Origin: Flavobacteriales bacterium
Lineage (GTDB): Bacteria > Bacteroidota > Bacteroidia > Flavobacteriales_D > Crocinitomicaceae
Reading direction: 5' to 3'
NCBI GenBank assembly: GCA_947462255.1
Contig: CANHOA010000002.1
Coordinates: 105,536-169,535 of the forward strand
Length of the DNA: 64,000 bases
The notes under the pieces were generated by a model. That model worked only from the letters and a program-made list of their open reading frames with translations, made no database searches and was not told the DNA's origin. Position numbers and translations under genes: made by a program. Positions within the stretch are counted from its first letter, which is position 1, and each line of letters starts with the position of its first letter. Positions 1 to 10,493 of this stretch are shown piece after piece.

Positions 1-3
1 CCA

Positions 4-2031
4 ATGAAAAAAATACTTGCGATACTTTTTGTTATACTACATCAAAGTTTGATGTATTCTCAGATTATTGATCATGAAAATGTTGTAAGTGTAAAATTTT
101 CAATTGAGCAAAAAGAAAGTGAAGCCTTTGTTGTTGCAAAGATTAATATCATTCCAGGATGGCACATTAACTCCAACAAACTTCCCAACGGATCTTTTGC
201 AATTCCTACGGAAATCAATCTAACAAAAAATAAAAGTTTTACTGCCAAAGAAACGCTTGAGCCGAAACCGATACAATTTATTGAAGAAGACCTCGGTGAT
301 ATGCAAAGTCACCACAAAGGTTCAATCACAATGAAAAGAAAATTTATTATTAACTCATCCACTGATTTTAAGGTCTCTGGTGCTTTCGCTTTTCAAGTTT
401 GCGATGAAGCAGGAAAATGTTTGATGCCCCACGAATACCCTTTTTCACTTAATGTTAAAGGATATGAATTAGCTGCTGAAAAGGATAGCCTTGCTGAAAA
501 ACAAGCTGATACTTCGAGTTCAGATACAGGGAAAAAAGTAAGCGGTGACACAACTAAACCTATTAAAAAAGTACCTGAACCTAAGAAATCAATGTGGCTT
601 ATTTTTATTATTTCATTTTTAAGTGGATTTGCTGCACTACTTACTCCTTGCGTATTCCCAATGATTCCGATGACCGTAAGTTTCTTTACCAAATCCAGTA
701 AATCAAAAACTGCAGGTATTCGTAATGCAGTATTCTACGGCATATCCATCATTGCGATTTATGTAATTTTAGGAACAATTGTCACCACTATTTTTGGTCC
801 TTCAGCACTTAATGCATTATCTACAAATGTTTGGTTTAACATCATTTTCTTTATACTCTTGGTGGTATTTGCACTTTCTTTCCTAGGAGCTTTTGAAATT
901 ATGCTACCAAGCACATGGCAAAATAAAGCCAACAATGCATCTTATAAAGGTGGTATCTTAGGAATTTTCTTCATGGCATTGGCGCTTGCCCTTGTATCTT
1001 TTTCCTGCACCGGACCAATTGTAGGTACTTTATTGGTTGAATCGGCTACGATTGGCGGCATAGCACCATTTGTAGGAATGTTTGGATTTTCCTTGGCATT
1101 AGCTTTACCTTTTACACTCTTTGCGGCTTTTCCTGGATGGATGAATTCACTACCAAAATCAGGTGGTTGGTTAAATACAGTTAAAGTATTTTTAGGGTTT
1201 TTAGAGTTAGCCCTTGCGTTCAAATTTCTTTCAAATGCTGATTTAGTAGTGCAAGGCCATTTCTTGGAAAGAGAGCTGTTCCTAGCGATTTGGATTGGAT
1301 TGTTTACTGTGCTAACGATTTATCTTTTTGGATTTATTCGACTTCCGCACGATAGTCCTACTGAAAAACTATCTGTTTTTAGGACTATGTTAGCGAGTAC
1401 TTGTTTAGTGTTTGTTATCTATTTAATTCCGGGAATGTGGGGCGCTCCTCTTAAGTTAATCAGTGGCTTTCCTCCACCTCTTTCATACAGCGAATCGCCA
1501 ACTGGAATTGGATCGAACCAAAATTCAAATTCGCATACGGAAAATAATGACATGCACCTCGGACCTCAAAATATCATGGTTTTTCATGACCTAGAAAAAG
1601 CAGAGGCGTATGCAAAAGAAGTACATAAACCTCTTTTTGTAGATTTTACAGGACATGCCTGTGTGAACTGTCGAAAAATGGAGGAAAAGGTTTGGGGTGA
1701 GCCAGGAATCCTTGAAATACTGCGTGATAAAATGGTAATTGTTTCATTATATGTTGATGAAAAAACAGCCCTGCCTGCTTCCGAACATAAGGAATTAGAA
1801 TATGCTCCGGGTAAAAAAATGAAAATAACGCAAGTTGGCCACAAATGGAGCTATTTACAAACCACGAGATATAAAAGTAATACTCAGCCATATTACCGTG
1901 TTCTGGGACCGACGAATGAAGATTTAGACATTGGCTCAGCAGACTATGAACACCACGGAAACGCCGCTGATTTCAAAGCATGGTTGGATAAAGGTCTTCT
2001 TGAATATAGTAAGGCAGAGGCTAATAAATAG
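4..2031 (+). CDS. dsbD: Thiol:disulfide interchange protein DsbD
   Basis: This 675-residue protein carries electrons across the inner membrane from cytoplasmic thioredoxin to periplasmic disulfide-reduction pathways. A signal peptide (about residues 1-20) leads into an N-terminal DsbD alpha-type domain containing a Cys pair (VCDEAGKC). The central eight-helix membrane domain has the two conserved redox cysteines, C216 in LTPCVFP and C335 in FSCTGP. The C-terminal periplasmic domain is thioredoxin-like with a CVNC redox motif (C553/C556). All three DsbD modules are therefore complete. The start is an ATG followed by a lysine-rich signal peptide; only three bases of upstream sequence are in the window, so its promoter is not visible. 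It is followed by topB on the same strand after a gap of about 70 bases. Identification is firm. Confidence 0.93.
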   Translation: MKKILAILFVILHQSLMYSQIIDHENVVSVKFSIEQKESEAFVVAKINIIPGWHINSNKLPNGSFAIPTEINLTKNKSFTAKETLEPKPIQFIEEDLGDMQSHHKGSITMKRKFIINSSTDFKVSGAFAFQVCDEAGKCLMPHEYPFSLNVKGYELAAEKDSLAEKQADTSSSDTGKKVSGDTTKPIKKVPEPKKSMWLIFIISFLSGFAALLTPCVFPMIPMTVSFFTKSSKSKTAGIRNAVFYGISIIAIYVILGTIVTTIFGPSALNALSTNVWFNIIFFILLVVFALSFLGAFEIMLPSTWQNKANNASYKGGILGIFFMALALALVSFSCTGPIVGTLLVESATIGGIAPFVGMFGFSLALALPFTLFAAFPGWMNSLPKSGGWLNTVKVFLGFLELALAFKFLSNADLVVQGHFLERELFLAIWIGLFTVLTIYLFGFIRLPHDSPTEKLSVFRTMLASTCLVFVIYLIPGMWGAPLKLISGFPPPLSYSESPTGIGSNQNSNSHTENNDMHLGPQNIMVFHDLEKAEAYAKEVHKPLFVDFTGHACVNCRKMEEKVWGEPGILEILRDKMVIVSLYVDEKTALPASEHKELEYAPGKKMKITQVGHKWSYLQTTRYKSNTQPYYRVLGPTNEDLDIGSADYEHHGNAADFKAWLDKGLLEYSKAEANK

Positions 2032-2099
2032 TTGATCCATCATAAATTAGATTATTGCATGCAAACTTCCCCATTCAATGTTATTTACTTTCCTGTGAA

Positions 2100-3899
2100 A
2101 TGAAACTTTGTATCGCCGAAAAACCCAGTGTAGCCAAAGATTTGGCGGAAATTCTAGGCGCAAAAACACGACATGATGGTTATTTTGAGGGCAACGGCTA
2201 TTGTGTAACTTGGACCTTTGGTCATCTTTGCTCTTTAAAGGATCCTGAAGATTACAATCCACTTTGGAAATATTGGAAATTAGAAGATCTTCCCATTATT
2301 CCAGCGCAATTTGGCATAAAGATAAAAGGAGATAAAGGAGTTGAAAAACAATTCCAAACCATCAAAACATTGGTTGCTAAAGCTTCTGAAGTGATTAATT
2401 GTGGGGATGCTGGGCAAGAAGGAGAATTGATTCAGAGATGGGTTCTCTTAAAAGCACAATGCAAGGTTCCCATCAAACGACTTTGGATTTCTTCCTTAAC
2501 CGAGGAAGCCATCAAAGCTGGATTCAGTAAACTAAAAGATTCAAAAGACTTTGATAATTTATTCGCTGCAGGAAACTCGCGTGCAGTGGGTGATTGGATG
2601 CTCGGTATAAACGGAACCAGATTGTACACTAAAAAATACGGAAAAGATAAGTTGGTCTTATCGGTTGGGCGCGTTCAAACACCGACCTTGGCCATGATAG
2701 TTAACCGTCAAAAAGAAATCAATGCGTTTAATTCCGAAGAATATTGGGAACTAAAAACCACGTATCGCGACACGGAATTTTTATGTCAAATTGACCGCCT
2801 AAAATCCTTAGGCAAAGCTCAAAAAGGACTAGAATATCTCCTAAATAAACCCTTTGAAGTTACCTCTTTCGAACAGAAAGAAGCGAAAGAAGGAAATCCA
2901 CGCTTGTATGATTTAACTTCCCTCCAAGTGGATGGAAACAAACGATTTGGTTTTGGCGCTGAACAAACACTAAATCTAATTCAAAGTTTATACGAGAAAA
3001 AATTAGTGACTTACCCAAGGGTTGATACTACTTACCTCTCGGAAGATTTACATCCAAAAATTCCGGGTATTTTAGGAAATTTGAAGGAATACCAACGATT
3101 TACAGAAGTCTTACTTCAGAAAGCCATTCCTAAATCTAAAACGATTTTCGACGATAAAAAAATAACCGATCACCACGCCATTATACCAACCGGAATTACC
3201 CCTTCAGGTATTTCTATGGATGAGCAGAAAATTTACGATTTAATCTGTCGTCGTTTTATTGCTGTTTTTTATCCTGAATGTAAAGTATCGAATACTACGG
3301 TATTGGGAAAAGTAGATGCTTTGGTCTTTAAAGCCACCGGAAAGCAAATTATTTCCAAGGGATGGCGGGAAGTATACGATGATTTAAAAGAAGAAAAAGT
3401 AGACGAAGCAGAAGCCAAAGAGTTAAAAAAAGAATCCAAAGAAGCCGAAGAAAAGATCCTCCCTATTTTTGAAAAGGGTGAAAGCGGTGAACACTCCCCT
3501 GAGATTCATAAAGGAAAAACGAGTCCTCCAAAATACTACACGGAAGCCACCTTATTGCGCGCCATGGAAACCGCTGGGAAATTGGTGGAAAATGAGGACA
3601 TGAGAGAATTAATGAAAGAAAACGGAATTGGTAGACCATCAACGCGCGCCAATATTATCGAAACGCTTTTCAAACGAAAATACATTGAAAAGAAGAAAAA
3701 GAATCTTGTCGCCACAGAAACAGGTATGACCTTAATTGATACCATTAAAAGTGATCTATTAAAAAGTCCAGAACTCACCGGACAATGGGAACATAAACTT
3801 CGATTAATTGAAAAAGGATCATATGATCCACAAACATTCAAGGATGAACTTTTTAAAATGGTGCGAGAATTAAGTGACGAAGTTATTTTCTACCGCTAA
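2100..3899 (+). CDS. topB: DNA topoisomerase III (type IA)
   Basis: This 599-residue type IA topoisomerase relaxes negative supercoils and decatenates DNA by single-strand passage. The start was placed at the ATG giving MKLCIAEKPSVAKDLA, which is the normal beginning of the TOPRIM domain; an upstream in-frame ATG would add 15 residues unlike the family. The acidic TOPRIM motif reads GDAGQEGE near residue 102. The active-site tyrosine is Y305 in LVTYPRVDTTYL. The conserved block near the C-terminus, GIGRPSTRANIIE, is also present. A lysine/glutamate-rich stretch lies at about residues 425-465. There is no zinc-finger tail, as in many short TopB proteins. It converges on the M4 protease gene with a gap of only two bases and no terminator hairpin visible between them. 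Confidence 0.93.
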   Translation: MKLCIAEKPSVAKDLAEILGAKTRHDGYFEGNGYCVTWTFGHLCSLKDPEDYNPLWKYWKLEDLPIIPAQFGIKIKGDKGVEKQFQTIKTLVAKASEVINCGDAGQEGELIQRWVLLKAQCKVPIKRLWISSLTEEAIKAGFSKLKDSKDFDNLFAAGNSRAVGDWMLGINGTRLYTKKYGKDKLVLSVGRVQTPTLAMIVNRQKEINAFNSEEYWELKTTYRDTEFLCQIDRLKSLGKAQKGLEYLLNKPFEVTSFEQKEAKEGNPRLYDLTSLQVDGNKRFGFGAEQTLNLIQSLYEKKLVTYPRVDTTYLSEDLHPKIPGILGNLKEYQRFTEVLLQKAIPKSKTIFDDKKITDHHAIIPTGITPSGISMDEQKIYDLICRRFIAVFYPECKVSNTTVLGKVDALVFKATGKQIISKGWREVYDDLKEEKVDEAEAKELKKESKEAEEKILPIFEKGESGEHSPEIHKGKTSPPKYYTEATLLRAMETAGKLVENEDMRELMKENGIGRPSTRANIIETLFKRKYIEKKKKNLVATETGMTLIDTIKSDLLKSPELTGQWEHKLRLIEKGSYDPQTFKDELFKMVRELSDEVIFYR

Positions 3900-3901
3900 T
3901 G

Positions 3902-6900
3902 TTAAGGCATCTTCACAAACGAACGAACATGTAAGCCCTCTGTCGTATAAATTTTAAATACGTAGTTGCCGCTTTGCAGTTTTGAAACGTCCAAATCAAT
4001 CTCAGAACCCTGACCATTTCTAGATAGTGTTAAGCGACCAGAAGATTCAAAGACCTGAATTTTTTCAATAGATGCCAAATTTGTTTTTACATGAACCATC
4101 GCACTAGACGGATTTGGATACAATTCCACCATAAAGTTCGTTAAATCAACCAAACCTGCATTATCAGGATTAACCTCATAAACCAGGGTATCGCTACAAT
4201 TGTCGTTGGAAGCAACAAGTGTTACGGAGTAGGTTCCTGGTAAAGAATAGGTATGGCTTGGCAACTCACTGCTAGCGGTAGTCCCATCGCCGAAATCCCA
4301 TGCATAAACATTCGCATTTTGAGAGCTATTCACAGAGACACTGGTCGTCATACCAGAAGTGCTTATTCCTGCTGATGCTTGCACCTCATCCATGATTAAA
4401 TAAATCGGTGTCCGCGGACTGATACAAGGATCTTTCACCACCTCCCAGTCGTAAAAATAATAGTAAAAAGCACCTCCGGCACTTGATCCTGTAATTGACA
4501 ATAAACCAGGTAATTGATAAGGGAATATTGCTCCTGCATTGTTTCTATAGAGATTCATTTGAGAGCCTCCTATTCTGTAAGCCACACCTGGTTCTAAATG
4601 AAAGTTCAATGAAATCCGAGAACCACCAGAAGGAATATTCAAAAACCTAGAATCTAATTGGTTCCCACTAGCATCCCACAAGGTAATGGTTCGGTCTCCT
4701 GCAGCACCTGCATTCACCCAAGCAGATACTATGGTCAATGGCTCATTCACCGTAAAAATCATATATTGCACCGTGGTATTGTTATGTTGTCCTCCTGTAC
4801 CAAAACTTGAATTTAAAGGCCCAACATATAGCGCCGCTTGATCCTCGGAACTTTCCACCCACAAGGTGTCCGTCTGCTGTAAGTAGCTCGTATAAAGTCC
4901 TCCCGTTGCAACTACATTACCTCCAAACTCTTCATCCCAAATACTTAAATCACCTAAAGCAGTGGCTGTTACCGAAACAGAATCTGGTGCGCAAATAATG
5001 GCACCAATTACACTTGGAGCGTCTGGTCGATCTATGGTGATGTACTGATTGATGCTAAAAGTATCTGAACCAAAAGCATTAGAGGCGACTAAGGTTACAT
5101 CATAAATGCCATCTTGGGTATAAATGTGAAGGGGATTTTGACTGTTGGAAACTCCACCGTCCCCAAAATCCCAAGCCCAAGCAGATGGACCGTTGGTACT
5201 TTGGTCTTGAAAAGTAATATCTCCCGAACAACTGCTGGTTGAGGTGGCCATGAAATCGGCAATTGGCTCAGCTGTAGGAATTTGACAGGCCCACGTCATG
5301 ACAAAACCTGGATTAGTAACGTAGGTATCAGAGAAAAACTTTAAAGTCACCGCACCAAAACTAGATTGAATAGTACCTCCGTTGGGTAGCGTGTTTCCTG
5401 TATATTGTCCAATCAATGGACTCGTATTCGACGGACCATCATAAATGTATAAATAATCGTAATTAGGCTCCAAATCAAATACACTAAAGGTCAAGGTCAA
5501 AGATGCAGCACCGGTAGGTGCAATGGTAATTTCGCTGGTAACCAAATCCTGATAATTGGCAGCACCACCTCCTGGATCGAAAAGCGTTCCAGTACAAGCA
5601 CTTTGGTTCTGATTCGCCCCTGATGGATTCATCGTGATGGCACAAGGAAGCGAGGGATCTACATTGATATAATCCACTAAAATAGTAGTATCCGATCCAC
5701 ATGCACCGCCACTCGCAATAAGCGTAACCGTGTAAAGTCCGGGATTTTGATACGTATGTGAGGGATTTAAAGCCGTGGACGTTCCACCGTCGCCAAAATT
5801 CCATTGAAAAGTTCCAGCGTTGAAACTTTGATTGCTAAAATTAACCAAAGCGGGCGACTGACAATAATTTTGAAACGCAGTTGAAAATTGAGCATTCACC
5901 GTATAAGAAAACACCTGTCCAACCCCTACTGCATACCACGCATTGGTGGTGGCCATTACTTCTGGTGAGCAAGCGCCAAACAAGTCGATCGCTGATTGAA
6001 TAGCATAAAAACGCGCATCCTGATAATCCGAATTCGGTGTTAAATAAATTGTATTATTTCGAAATGCGATACGTGCTGCATCGATCATTCCTAAGCCTGT
6101 AACGTTGTATGCTTGACCAATATCATTGGTTCCTGTACCACCAAGACTCAATAAATAGAACCAAAAATTTTGCACCCCTGAATTGGTGTGAACCCCACCA
6201 TTATCCTGAGTTCCGGTATAGTAATTTGTTCCAAGATAAGTGTCCGGATCTTGAAAAGCATTGGGATTGCTCATGCTTCTAATGCCGTTACCACTCGGCG
6301 TTGCATCTTCACCGATTATCCAATTTAGGGCATTGTTGTTAGCAAAAGATTCAACAGAAATACCAAAAATATCAGAAAAAGATTCGTTCAGAGCACCCGA
6401 CTCATTGGCATAAACTAAGTTGGACGTATTAGAGGTCAAGCCATGTGCGATCTCGTGACCAGTAATGTCTATTGCGGTCAAAGGAGTAAAAGTAGTACCG
6501 TTGCCATCCCCATACGTCATTCGCTGCCCGTCCCAAAAAGCATTGTTATAACTCGTATTATAATGCATATAACTTTTCAAGGCAAAGCCATTGCCATCGA
6601 TGCTATTTCGGTTATGAATTAGCCAAAAATAATCGTACGTCATTTCAGCCCCCCAGTGTGCATCTCCAGCATATTGGTCTTGGTTTGTTGTATTGTTCCA
6701 AAAATTATCTACATCAATAAAATCAAGTGCAGCGCCGTAATTAGACGTATTGTTTAAATCGAACGTTTGAATGCCATTTCCCCTACCCGATTCCCTGAGT
6801 CGAAATTGAGATGAAAAATAATCCGCCACAATAGCTCGGTTTCCAGAGTAGGCAGTAACAGCAACTCCATTGCTATCGGCGGTATGAATTTGATCAGTAC

Positions 6901-7588
6901 TAAAAATAACTAATCCTGTATGTGCATCAACGTAAAGGTTTTCACGACTCAAGGGCTCATTGGCATACACATCCATTTTATAGGCCAACTGAAATATAGG
7001 ATTAGTGTAATTAGTAGCAATCCAGATTAACTCAGGACTTGGATAATACGTAGCAGACATATCTTGACGCTCAGCTTTTAGAAGCGCTTCCTCTTGAATA
7101 ATATCCCACTTATATGTAATGGCGTTTACCTTATTTAATGCGGCTTGAATAGCTAGCTCGGGAACAATAGAAGGGCTTGCACTTTGATTTATATTCATGT
7201 AAAATGCTCCATTTATGGACGACAAGCGGCCCTCTTTAAAATGAGCTTTGTAGCAGCCAAATTCAACCGGGATTTCTTTATAATACTGCTGATAAATTTG
7301 GTGAATTTGCCCAATACCGTCTTGCTCTTCCTTGACTAATTCGAAGCTATAATCCGATGATAACTTAAAAACTTTTCTTAGAAATTCTGCCGTTTGAGAC
7401 TCATTAATAGCCAAATCATTACTGAATTGAATATAATCGGGAACTCTATTCTCCCCTTTTAATCGAACAAGGGTAGCATATGGATACTTCTCGGAAGCTT
7501 CTTTACCGTAAAACACTTGTTGAGCCAAACAAGTTGAGGCACTTTGCAAAGCAAAGCATAAAATGAAGAGATAAAATGTAGATTTCAT
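3902..7588 (-). CDS. Secreted M4 (thermolysin-family) metalloprotease with PKD domains and type IX sorting tail
   Basis: A 1228-residue secreted zinc protease. The order is: signal peptide (about 1-22), FTP/PepSY-type propeptide (about 50-220), and an M4 catalytic domain (about 235-560) with the zinc motif H378-E379-x-x-H382 (HEIAHGLT) and third ligand E402 in GALNESFSD. Next come a PKD domain (FGDGG, about 600), a CUB-like domain (about 660-770), a second PKD domain (about 800-850), an Ig-like/adhesin-like stretch, and a third PKD domain (FGDGTT, about 1095-1140). The last 75 or so residues (from LYPNPSS) form a Por secretion type A sorting domain ending in a short basic tail. From family knowledge, such proteins leave by the type IX system and lose the tail to PorU, both of which are encoded in this window. 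Likely role: digestion of external protein. No substrate can be deduced. Confidence 0.93.
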   Translation of the reverse strand: MKSTFYLFILCFALQSASTCLAQQVFYGKEASEKYPYATLVRLKGENRVPDYIQFSNDLAINESQTAEFLRKVFKLSSDYSFELVKEEQDGIGQIHQIYQQYYKEIPVEFGCYKAHFKEGRLSSINGAFYMNINQSASPSIVPELAIQAALNKVNAITYKWDIIQEEALLKAERQDMSATYYPSPELIWIATNYTNPIFQLAYKMDVYANEPLSRENLYVDAHTGLVIFSTDQIHTADSNGVAVTAYSGNRAIVADYFSSQFRLRESGRGNGIQTFDLNNTSNYGAALDFIDVDNFWNNTTNQDQYAGDAHWGAEMTYDYFWLIHNRNSIDGNGFALKSYMHYNTSYNNAFWDGQRMTYGDGNGTTFTPLTAIDITGHEIAHGLTSNTSNLVYANESGALNESFSDIFGISVESFANNNALNWIIGEDATPSGNGIRSMSNPNAFQDPDTYLGTNYYTGTQDNGGVHTNSGVQNFWFYLLSLGGTGTNDIGQAYNVTGLGMIDAARIAFRNNTIYLTPNSDYQDARFYAIQSAIDLFGACSPEVMATTNAWYAVGVGQVFSYTVNAQFSTAFQNYCQSPALVNFSNQSFNAGTFQWNFGDGGTSTALNPSHTYQNPGLYTVTLIASGGACGSDTTILVDYINVDPSLPCAITMNPSGANQNQSACTGTLFDPGGGAANYQDLVTSEITIAPTGAASLTLTFSVFDLEPNYDYLYIYDGPSNTSPLIGQYTGNTLPNGGTIQSSFGAVTLKFFSDTYVTNPGFVMTWACQIPTAEPIADFMATSTSSCSGDITFQDQSTNGPSAWAWDFGDGGVSNSQNPLHIYTQDGIYDVTLVASNAFGSDTFSINQYITIDRPDAPSVIGAIICAPDSVSVTATALGDLSIWDEEFGGNVVATGGLYTSYLQQTDTLWVESSEDQAALYVGPLNSSFGTGGQHNNTTVQYMIFTVNEPLTIVSAWVNAGAAGDRTITLWDASGNQLDSRFLNIPSGGSRISLNFHLEPGVAYRIGGSQMNLYRNNAGAIFPYQLPGLLSITGSSAGGAFYYYFYDWEVVKDPCISPRTPIYLIMDEVQASAGISTSGMTTSVSVNSSQNANVYAWDFGDGTTASSELPSHTYSLPGTYSVTLVASNDNCSDTLVYEVNPDNAGLVDLTNFMVELYPNPSSAMVHVKTNLASIEKIQVFESSGRLTLSRNGQGSEIDLDVSKLQSGNYVFKIYTTEGLHVRSFVKMP

Positions 7589-7647
7589 ACTAATAATTAT
7601 AGAATTTAAAAGTACAAAATAAAAAACTAAAGAATGTTAGCTTGACT

Positions 7648-9549
7648 TTACATTTTTTCAGGCGCTTCAATTCCCAATAGGCTCAAACCACTTTTAATTA
7701 CTTTTGCCACGTTATAACTCAAGAGTAAGCGTCCTGATTTAACATCCCTATTTGGCTCAATTAAAATGGGAATTGTTTGATAAAAATGCCCATATTGTTT
7801 GACTAATTCATACAAGTAATTGGCGAGAAGAGCCGGGGAATAGTTCGAAGCGGCTTCCGAAATGATAGAAGGATAAGAAGACAAGCACTTTATCAATTCT
7901 TTTTCCTCGTGTTGAAGTGTAAACGGCACCAAAACAAGTTCGGCACCAGAATCTTCTTTCTTGAGTAAAGAACAAATCCTTGCATGCGCATATTGAAGAA
8001 AAGGGCCTGTATTTCCGGAAAGATCAACCGATTCTTCTGGATTAAAAAGCATCCGTTTTTTAGGATCCACCTTGAGTAAGTAATACTTCAATCCACCCAA
8101 GCCAATTTGCTGATATAAACGATTTCGGAATTGCTCCGACATACCATCTAAATGACCGCGTTCTTTTGTGATTTCTGTCGCTTTATCAACAACCTCTTGC
8201 ATCAAATCATCAGCATCTACCACAGTACCCTCTCGGGACTTCATTTTACCACTTGGTAAATCAACCATGCCATAGGATAGGTGAAAACAATTTTTAGCCC
8301 AAGCATAACCCAACTTTTCAAGAATTAAAAACAAGACCTTAAAGTGATAATCCTGCTCATTTCCGACAGTATAAACCATTCCACTTAAAGAGGGATAATC
8401 TGAAAAACGATCGATGGCCGTTCCAATATCTTGGGTAATATAAACTGCTGTTCCATCGGAACGCAACACTATTTTTTCATCCAAGCCTTCAGCGGTTAGG
8501 TCAATCCAAACTGAACCATCCTCTTTTTTAAAGAACACACCTGATCGCAAGCCCTCAACAATAATATCTTTTCCTAATAAATACGTTTCTGATTCGTAGT
8601 ACAATTTATCAAAATCAACCCCCATCGTTTGGTAGGTAAGATCAAATCCAGCATAAACCCAATTGTTCATGGTGGTCCAAAGCAAATACGTTTGAGGATC
8701 ACGTGCCTCCCATTTCACCAACATATCTTTTGCTTCGCGAAGTAAAGTCGTTTCGTTTTTCGATAAGTCTTTAATTTTATCGTGAATTGCTTGTTGCGCC
8801 TTCTCATCTTTTCCCAGCAAAGCCACCTGAAACTTTTTATACAAATCAACAACTGCAGTCGAAGTACCATCAAAATCGTCCGTTTCCCATTGGGCAATAA
8901 TTTGCTTTGCCTCTGCATTGAATTGCTTATCAAATTCAACATAATACTTCCCCACTAACTTATCCCCTTTTAATCCGGTATTAGAAGGTGTTTCACGTTC
9001 GCCTTTGGAATTTATTGGTGAAAATTTTTCCCAAGCCAACATACTTTTACAAATGTGTATTCCGCGATCATTAATCACTTGTGTTTTAATAACCTCATGG
9101 CCTGCAGCCTTTAATATTTCTGATAAGGAGAAGCCCAAAAAGATGTTTCTCAAATGACCAAGATGAAGCGGTTTATTGGTGTTTGGAGATGAGTACTCAA
9201 CCATAATCATAGGTTTACTATGCTCTACAGCCCGGCCAAACGTCTCATTTTCATTAATTGAATGCAGCATATTAAACCAATATGCTGGCGAAAAAGTAAA
9301 ATTCAAGAATCCATTAATTACCTCGAATGATTCTAACTCTTCGCAACGATCGGCAACAAACGCACCTATTTTTTCTCCAGCAAGTTGAGGAGAGGTTTGC
9401 AGTACTTTGGCGAAAGGGAAAACAACCAAGGTTAAATCACCTTTTACATCTTTTCGTGTTGACTGAAACTGAATACTAGCATCCGAAATATCTGAATTAA
9501 ATAGCTCTTTGGTGTGCTGCAATAAAAGTTCCTTAATTTTTTGCTCCAT
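7648..9549 (-). CDS. argS: Arginyl-tRNA synthetase
   Basis: A 633-residue class Ia synthetase that charges tRNA-Arg. It starts with an ArgRS N-terminal (Add-1) domain (about 1-110), then the catalytic domain with the HIGH-type signature LHLGHLRN at about residue 128, a KMSKS-equivalent GKMKSREG, and a DALR anticodon-binding C-terminal domain. Length and signatures are normal. Its ATG shares one base with the stop of the upstream arginase gene (TAATG), so the two are probably co-transcribed and translationally coupled. The M4 protease gene is downstream on the same strand after about 60 bases. Confidence 0.96.
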   Translation of the reverse strand: MEQKIKELLLQHTKELFNSDISDASIQFQSTRKDVKGDLTLVVFPFAKVLQTSPQLAGEKIGAFVADRCEELESFEVINGFLNFTFSPAYWFNMLHSINENETFGRAVEHSKPMIMVEYSSPNTNKPLHLGHLRNIFLGFSLSEILKAAGHEVIKTQVINDRGIHICKSMLAWEKFSPINSKGERETPSNTGLKGDKLVGKYYVEFDKQFNAEAKQIIAQWETDDFDGTSTAVVDLYKKFQVALLGKDEKAQQAIHDKIKDLSKNETTLLREAKDMLVKWEARDPQTYLLWTTMNNWVYAGFDLTYQTMGVDFDKLYYESETYLLGKDIIVEGLRSGVFFKKEDGSVWIDLTAEGLDEKIVLRSDGTAVYITQDIGTAIDRFSDYPSLSGMVYTVGNEQDYHFKVLFLILEKLGYAWAKNCFHLSYGMVDLPSGKMKSREGTVVDADDLMQEVVDKATEITKERGHLDGMSEQFRNRLYQQIGLGGLKYYLLKVDPKKRMLFNPEESVDLSGNTGPFLQYAHARICSLLKKEDSGAELVLVPFTLQHEEKELIKCLSSYPSIISEAASNYSPALLANYLYELVKQYGHFYQTIPILIEPNRDVKSGRLLLSYNVAKVIKSGLSLLGIEAPEKM

Positions 9550-10493
9550 TAGTTTTCTTTTTCCAGGACTTCCACCATACTTTTAATTAAGTCAAAAGCG
9601 ACCTCAGCCATTTTATTTTTTTTATCGTCCAAGCAAGGATTCACCTCCACTAATTCAACAGCAACAATAGTTGGTATGGAAATCATTCCTGTCAGCAATA
9701 ATCGAGCTTCTTGAACACTTAAACCATTAGGAACAGGTGTACCAGTTCCAAGAGATGTTTCATTAGGGTCCATGGCATCTACATCAAATGAAATATAAAC
9801 AATATCGCAGTTTGAGAATCTATGTTTGAGTTCAGTCAGCAACTTTTCCATCCCCATTGAACGTAATTCCGCCACCGAATAATTTTTTATCCCAAGCTGA
9901 TCAATCAAAAAATCCTCTTCAGTTTCAGTGTCTCGAACACTAATAAAAACTAAATCTTCGGGAAGAATAGCCGAACTTTTTAATTGATTCCAATAATCCG
10001 CAGTAGCGGAATCGACCTCATTTTTTTGACATTCAAGATTATCAATTCCCAAAGCCGTGGCTAAAGGCATGCCATGCAAGTTGCCCGATGGCGTTGTATA
10101 AGGCGTATGTAAATCAGCATGTGCATCAATCCATAAAACACCCAATTTTTTACCAGGGTTGACTTTTTTAATCCCACTTATTGTTCCACCAGCAGAAGCA
10201 TGATCGCCAGAAATGATGAAAGGAAATTGCGCTTCATTTTTTTGACGCGCCAACTCCTGCACCATACAATTGAATACCTTTTGCATTCCGTCAATGCGCT
10301 TAGCTTTACGGAAAGGAGAAGCTGTGTCTAATAGTTGATTCCAATCGCTCAAAATAATAGGAGGATAATTGTCAAAGAAAGGACTGTTTACCTCACGCGC
10401 TGCAGCTAAAATAGCAGCCGGACCAAGGGAAGAACCGCGGGTTCCAGCTCCAATTTCGGAAGGATTAAAAATGAATTGAATTTTTTTAGGCAT
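9549..10493 (-). CDS. Arginase-family ureohydrolase
   Basis: A 314-residue member of the arginase/agmatinase/formimidoylglutamase family, which hydrolyses guanidino groups using a binuclear manganese centre. The metal-ligand motifs are all visible: GDHASAGG, DAHADLHTP and SFDVDAMDP. The stretch after the last motif (GTGTPVPNGLS) is of the arginase type, so arginase is the best guess, but formimidoylglutamase or agmatinase activity cannot be excluded by eye. It lies directly upstream of argS with a one-base overlap, which links an arginine-consuming enzyme to arginyl-tRNA synthesis in a single transcript. The start is an ATG followed by PKKIQFIFNPSE. Confidence 0.88.
   Translation of the reverse strand: MPKKIQFIFNPSEIGAGTRGSSLGPAAILAAAREVNSPFFDNYPPIILSDWNQLLDTASPFRKAKRIDGMQKVFNCMVQELARQKNEAQFPFIISGDHASAGGTISGIKKVNPGKKLGVLWIDAHADLHTPYTTPSGNLHGMPLATALGIDNLECQKNEVDSATADYWNQLKSSAILPEDLVFISVRDTETEEDFLIDQLGIKNYSVAELRSMGMEKLLTELKHRFSNCDIVYISFDVDAMDPNETSLGTGTPVPNGLSVQEARLLLTGMISIPTIVAVELVEVNPCLDDKKNKMAEVAFDLIKSMVEVLEKEN

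Noticed and set aside
3536..3841. Antisense open frame of 101 codons in topB
   Set aside because: Antisense shadow of conserved topoisomerase coding sequence.
5484..5804. Open frame of about 106 codons inside the M4 protease gene, other frame
   Set aside because: It is fully inside a strong coding sequence, encodes no recognisable domain and has unusual composition; a shadow of the PKD/CUB region.
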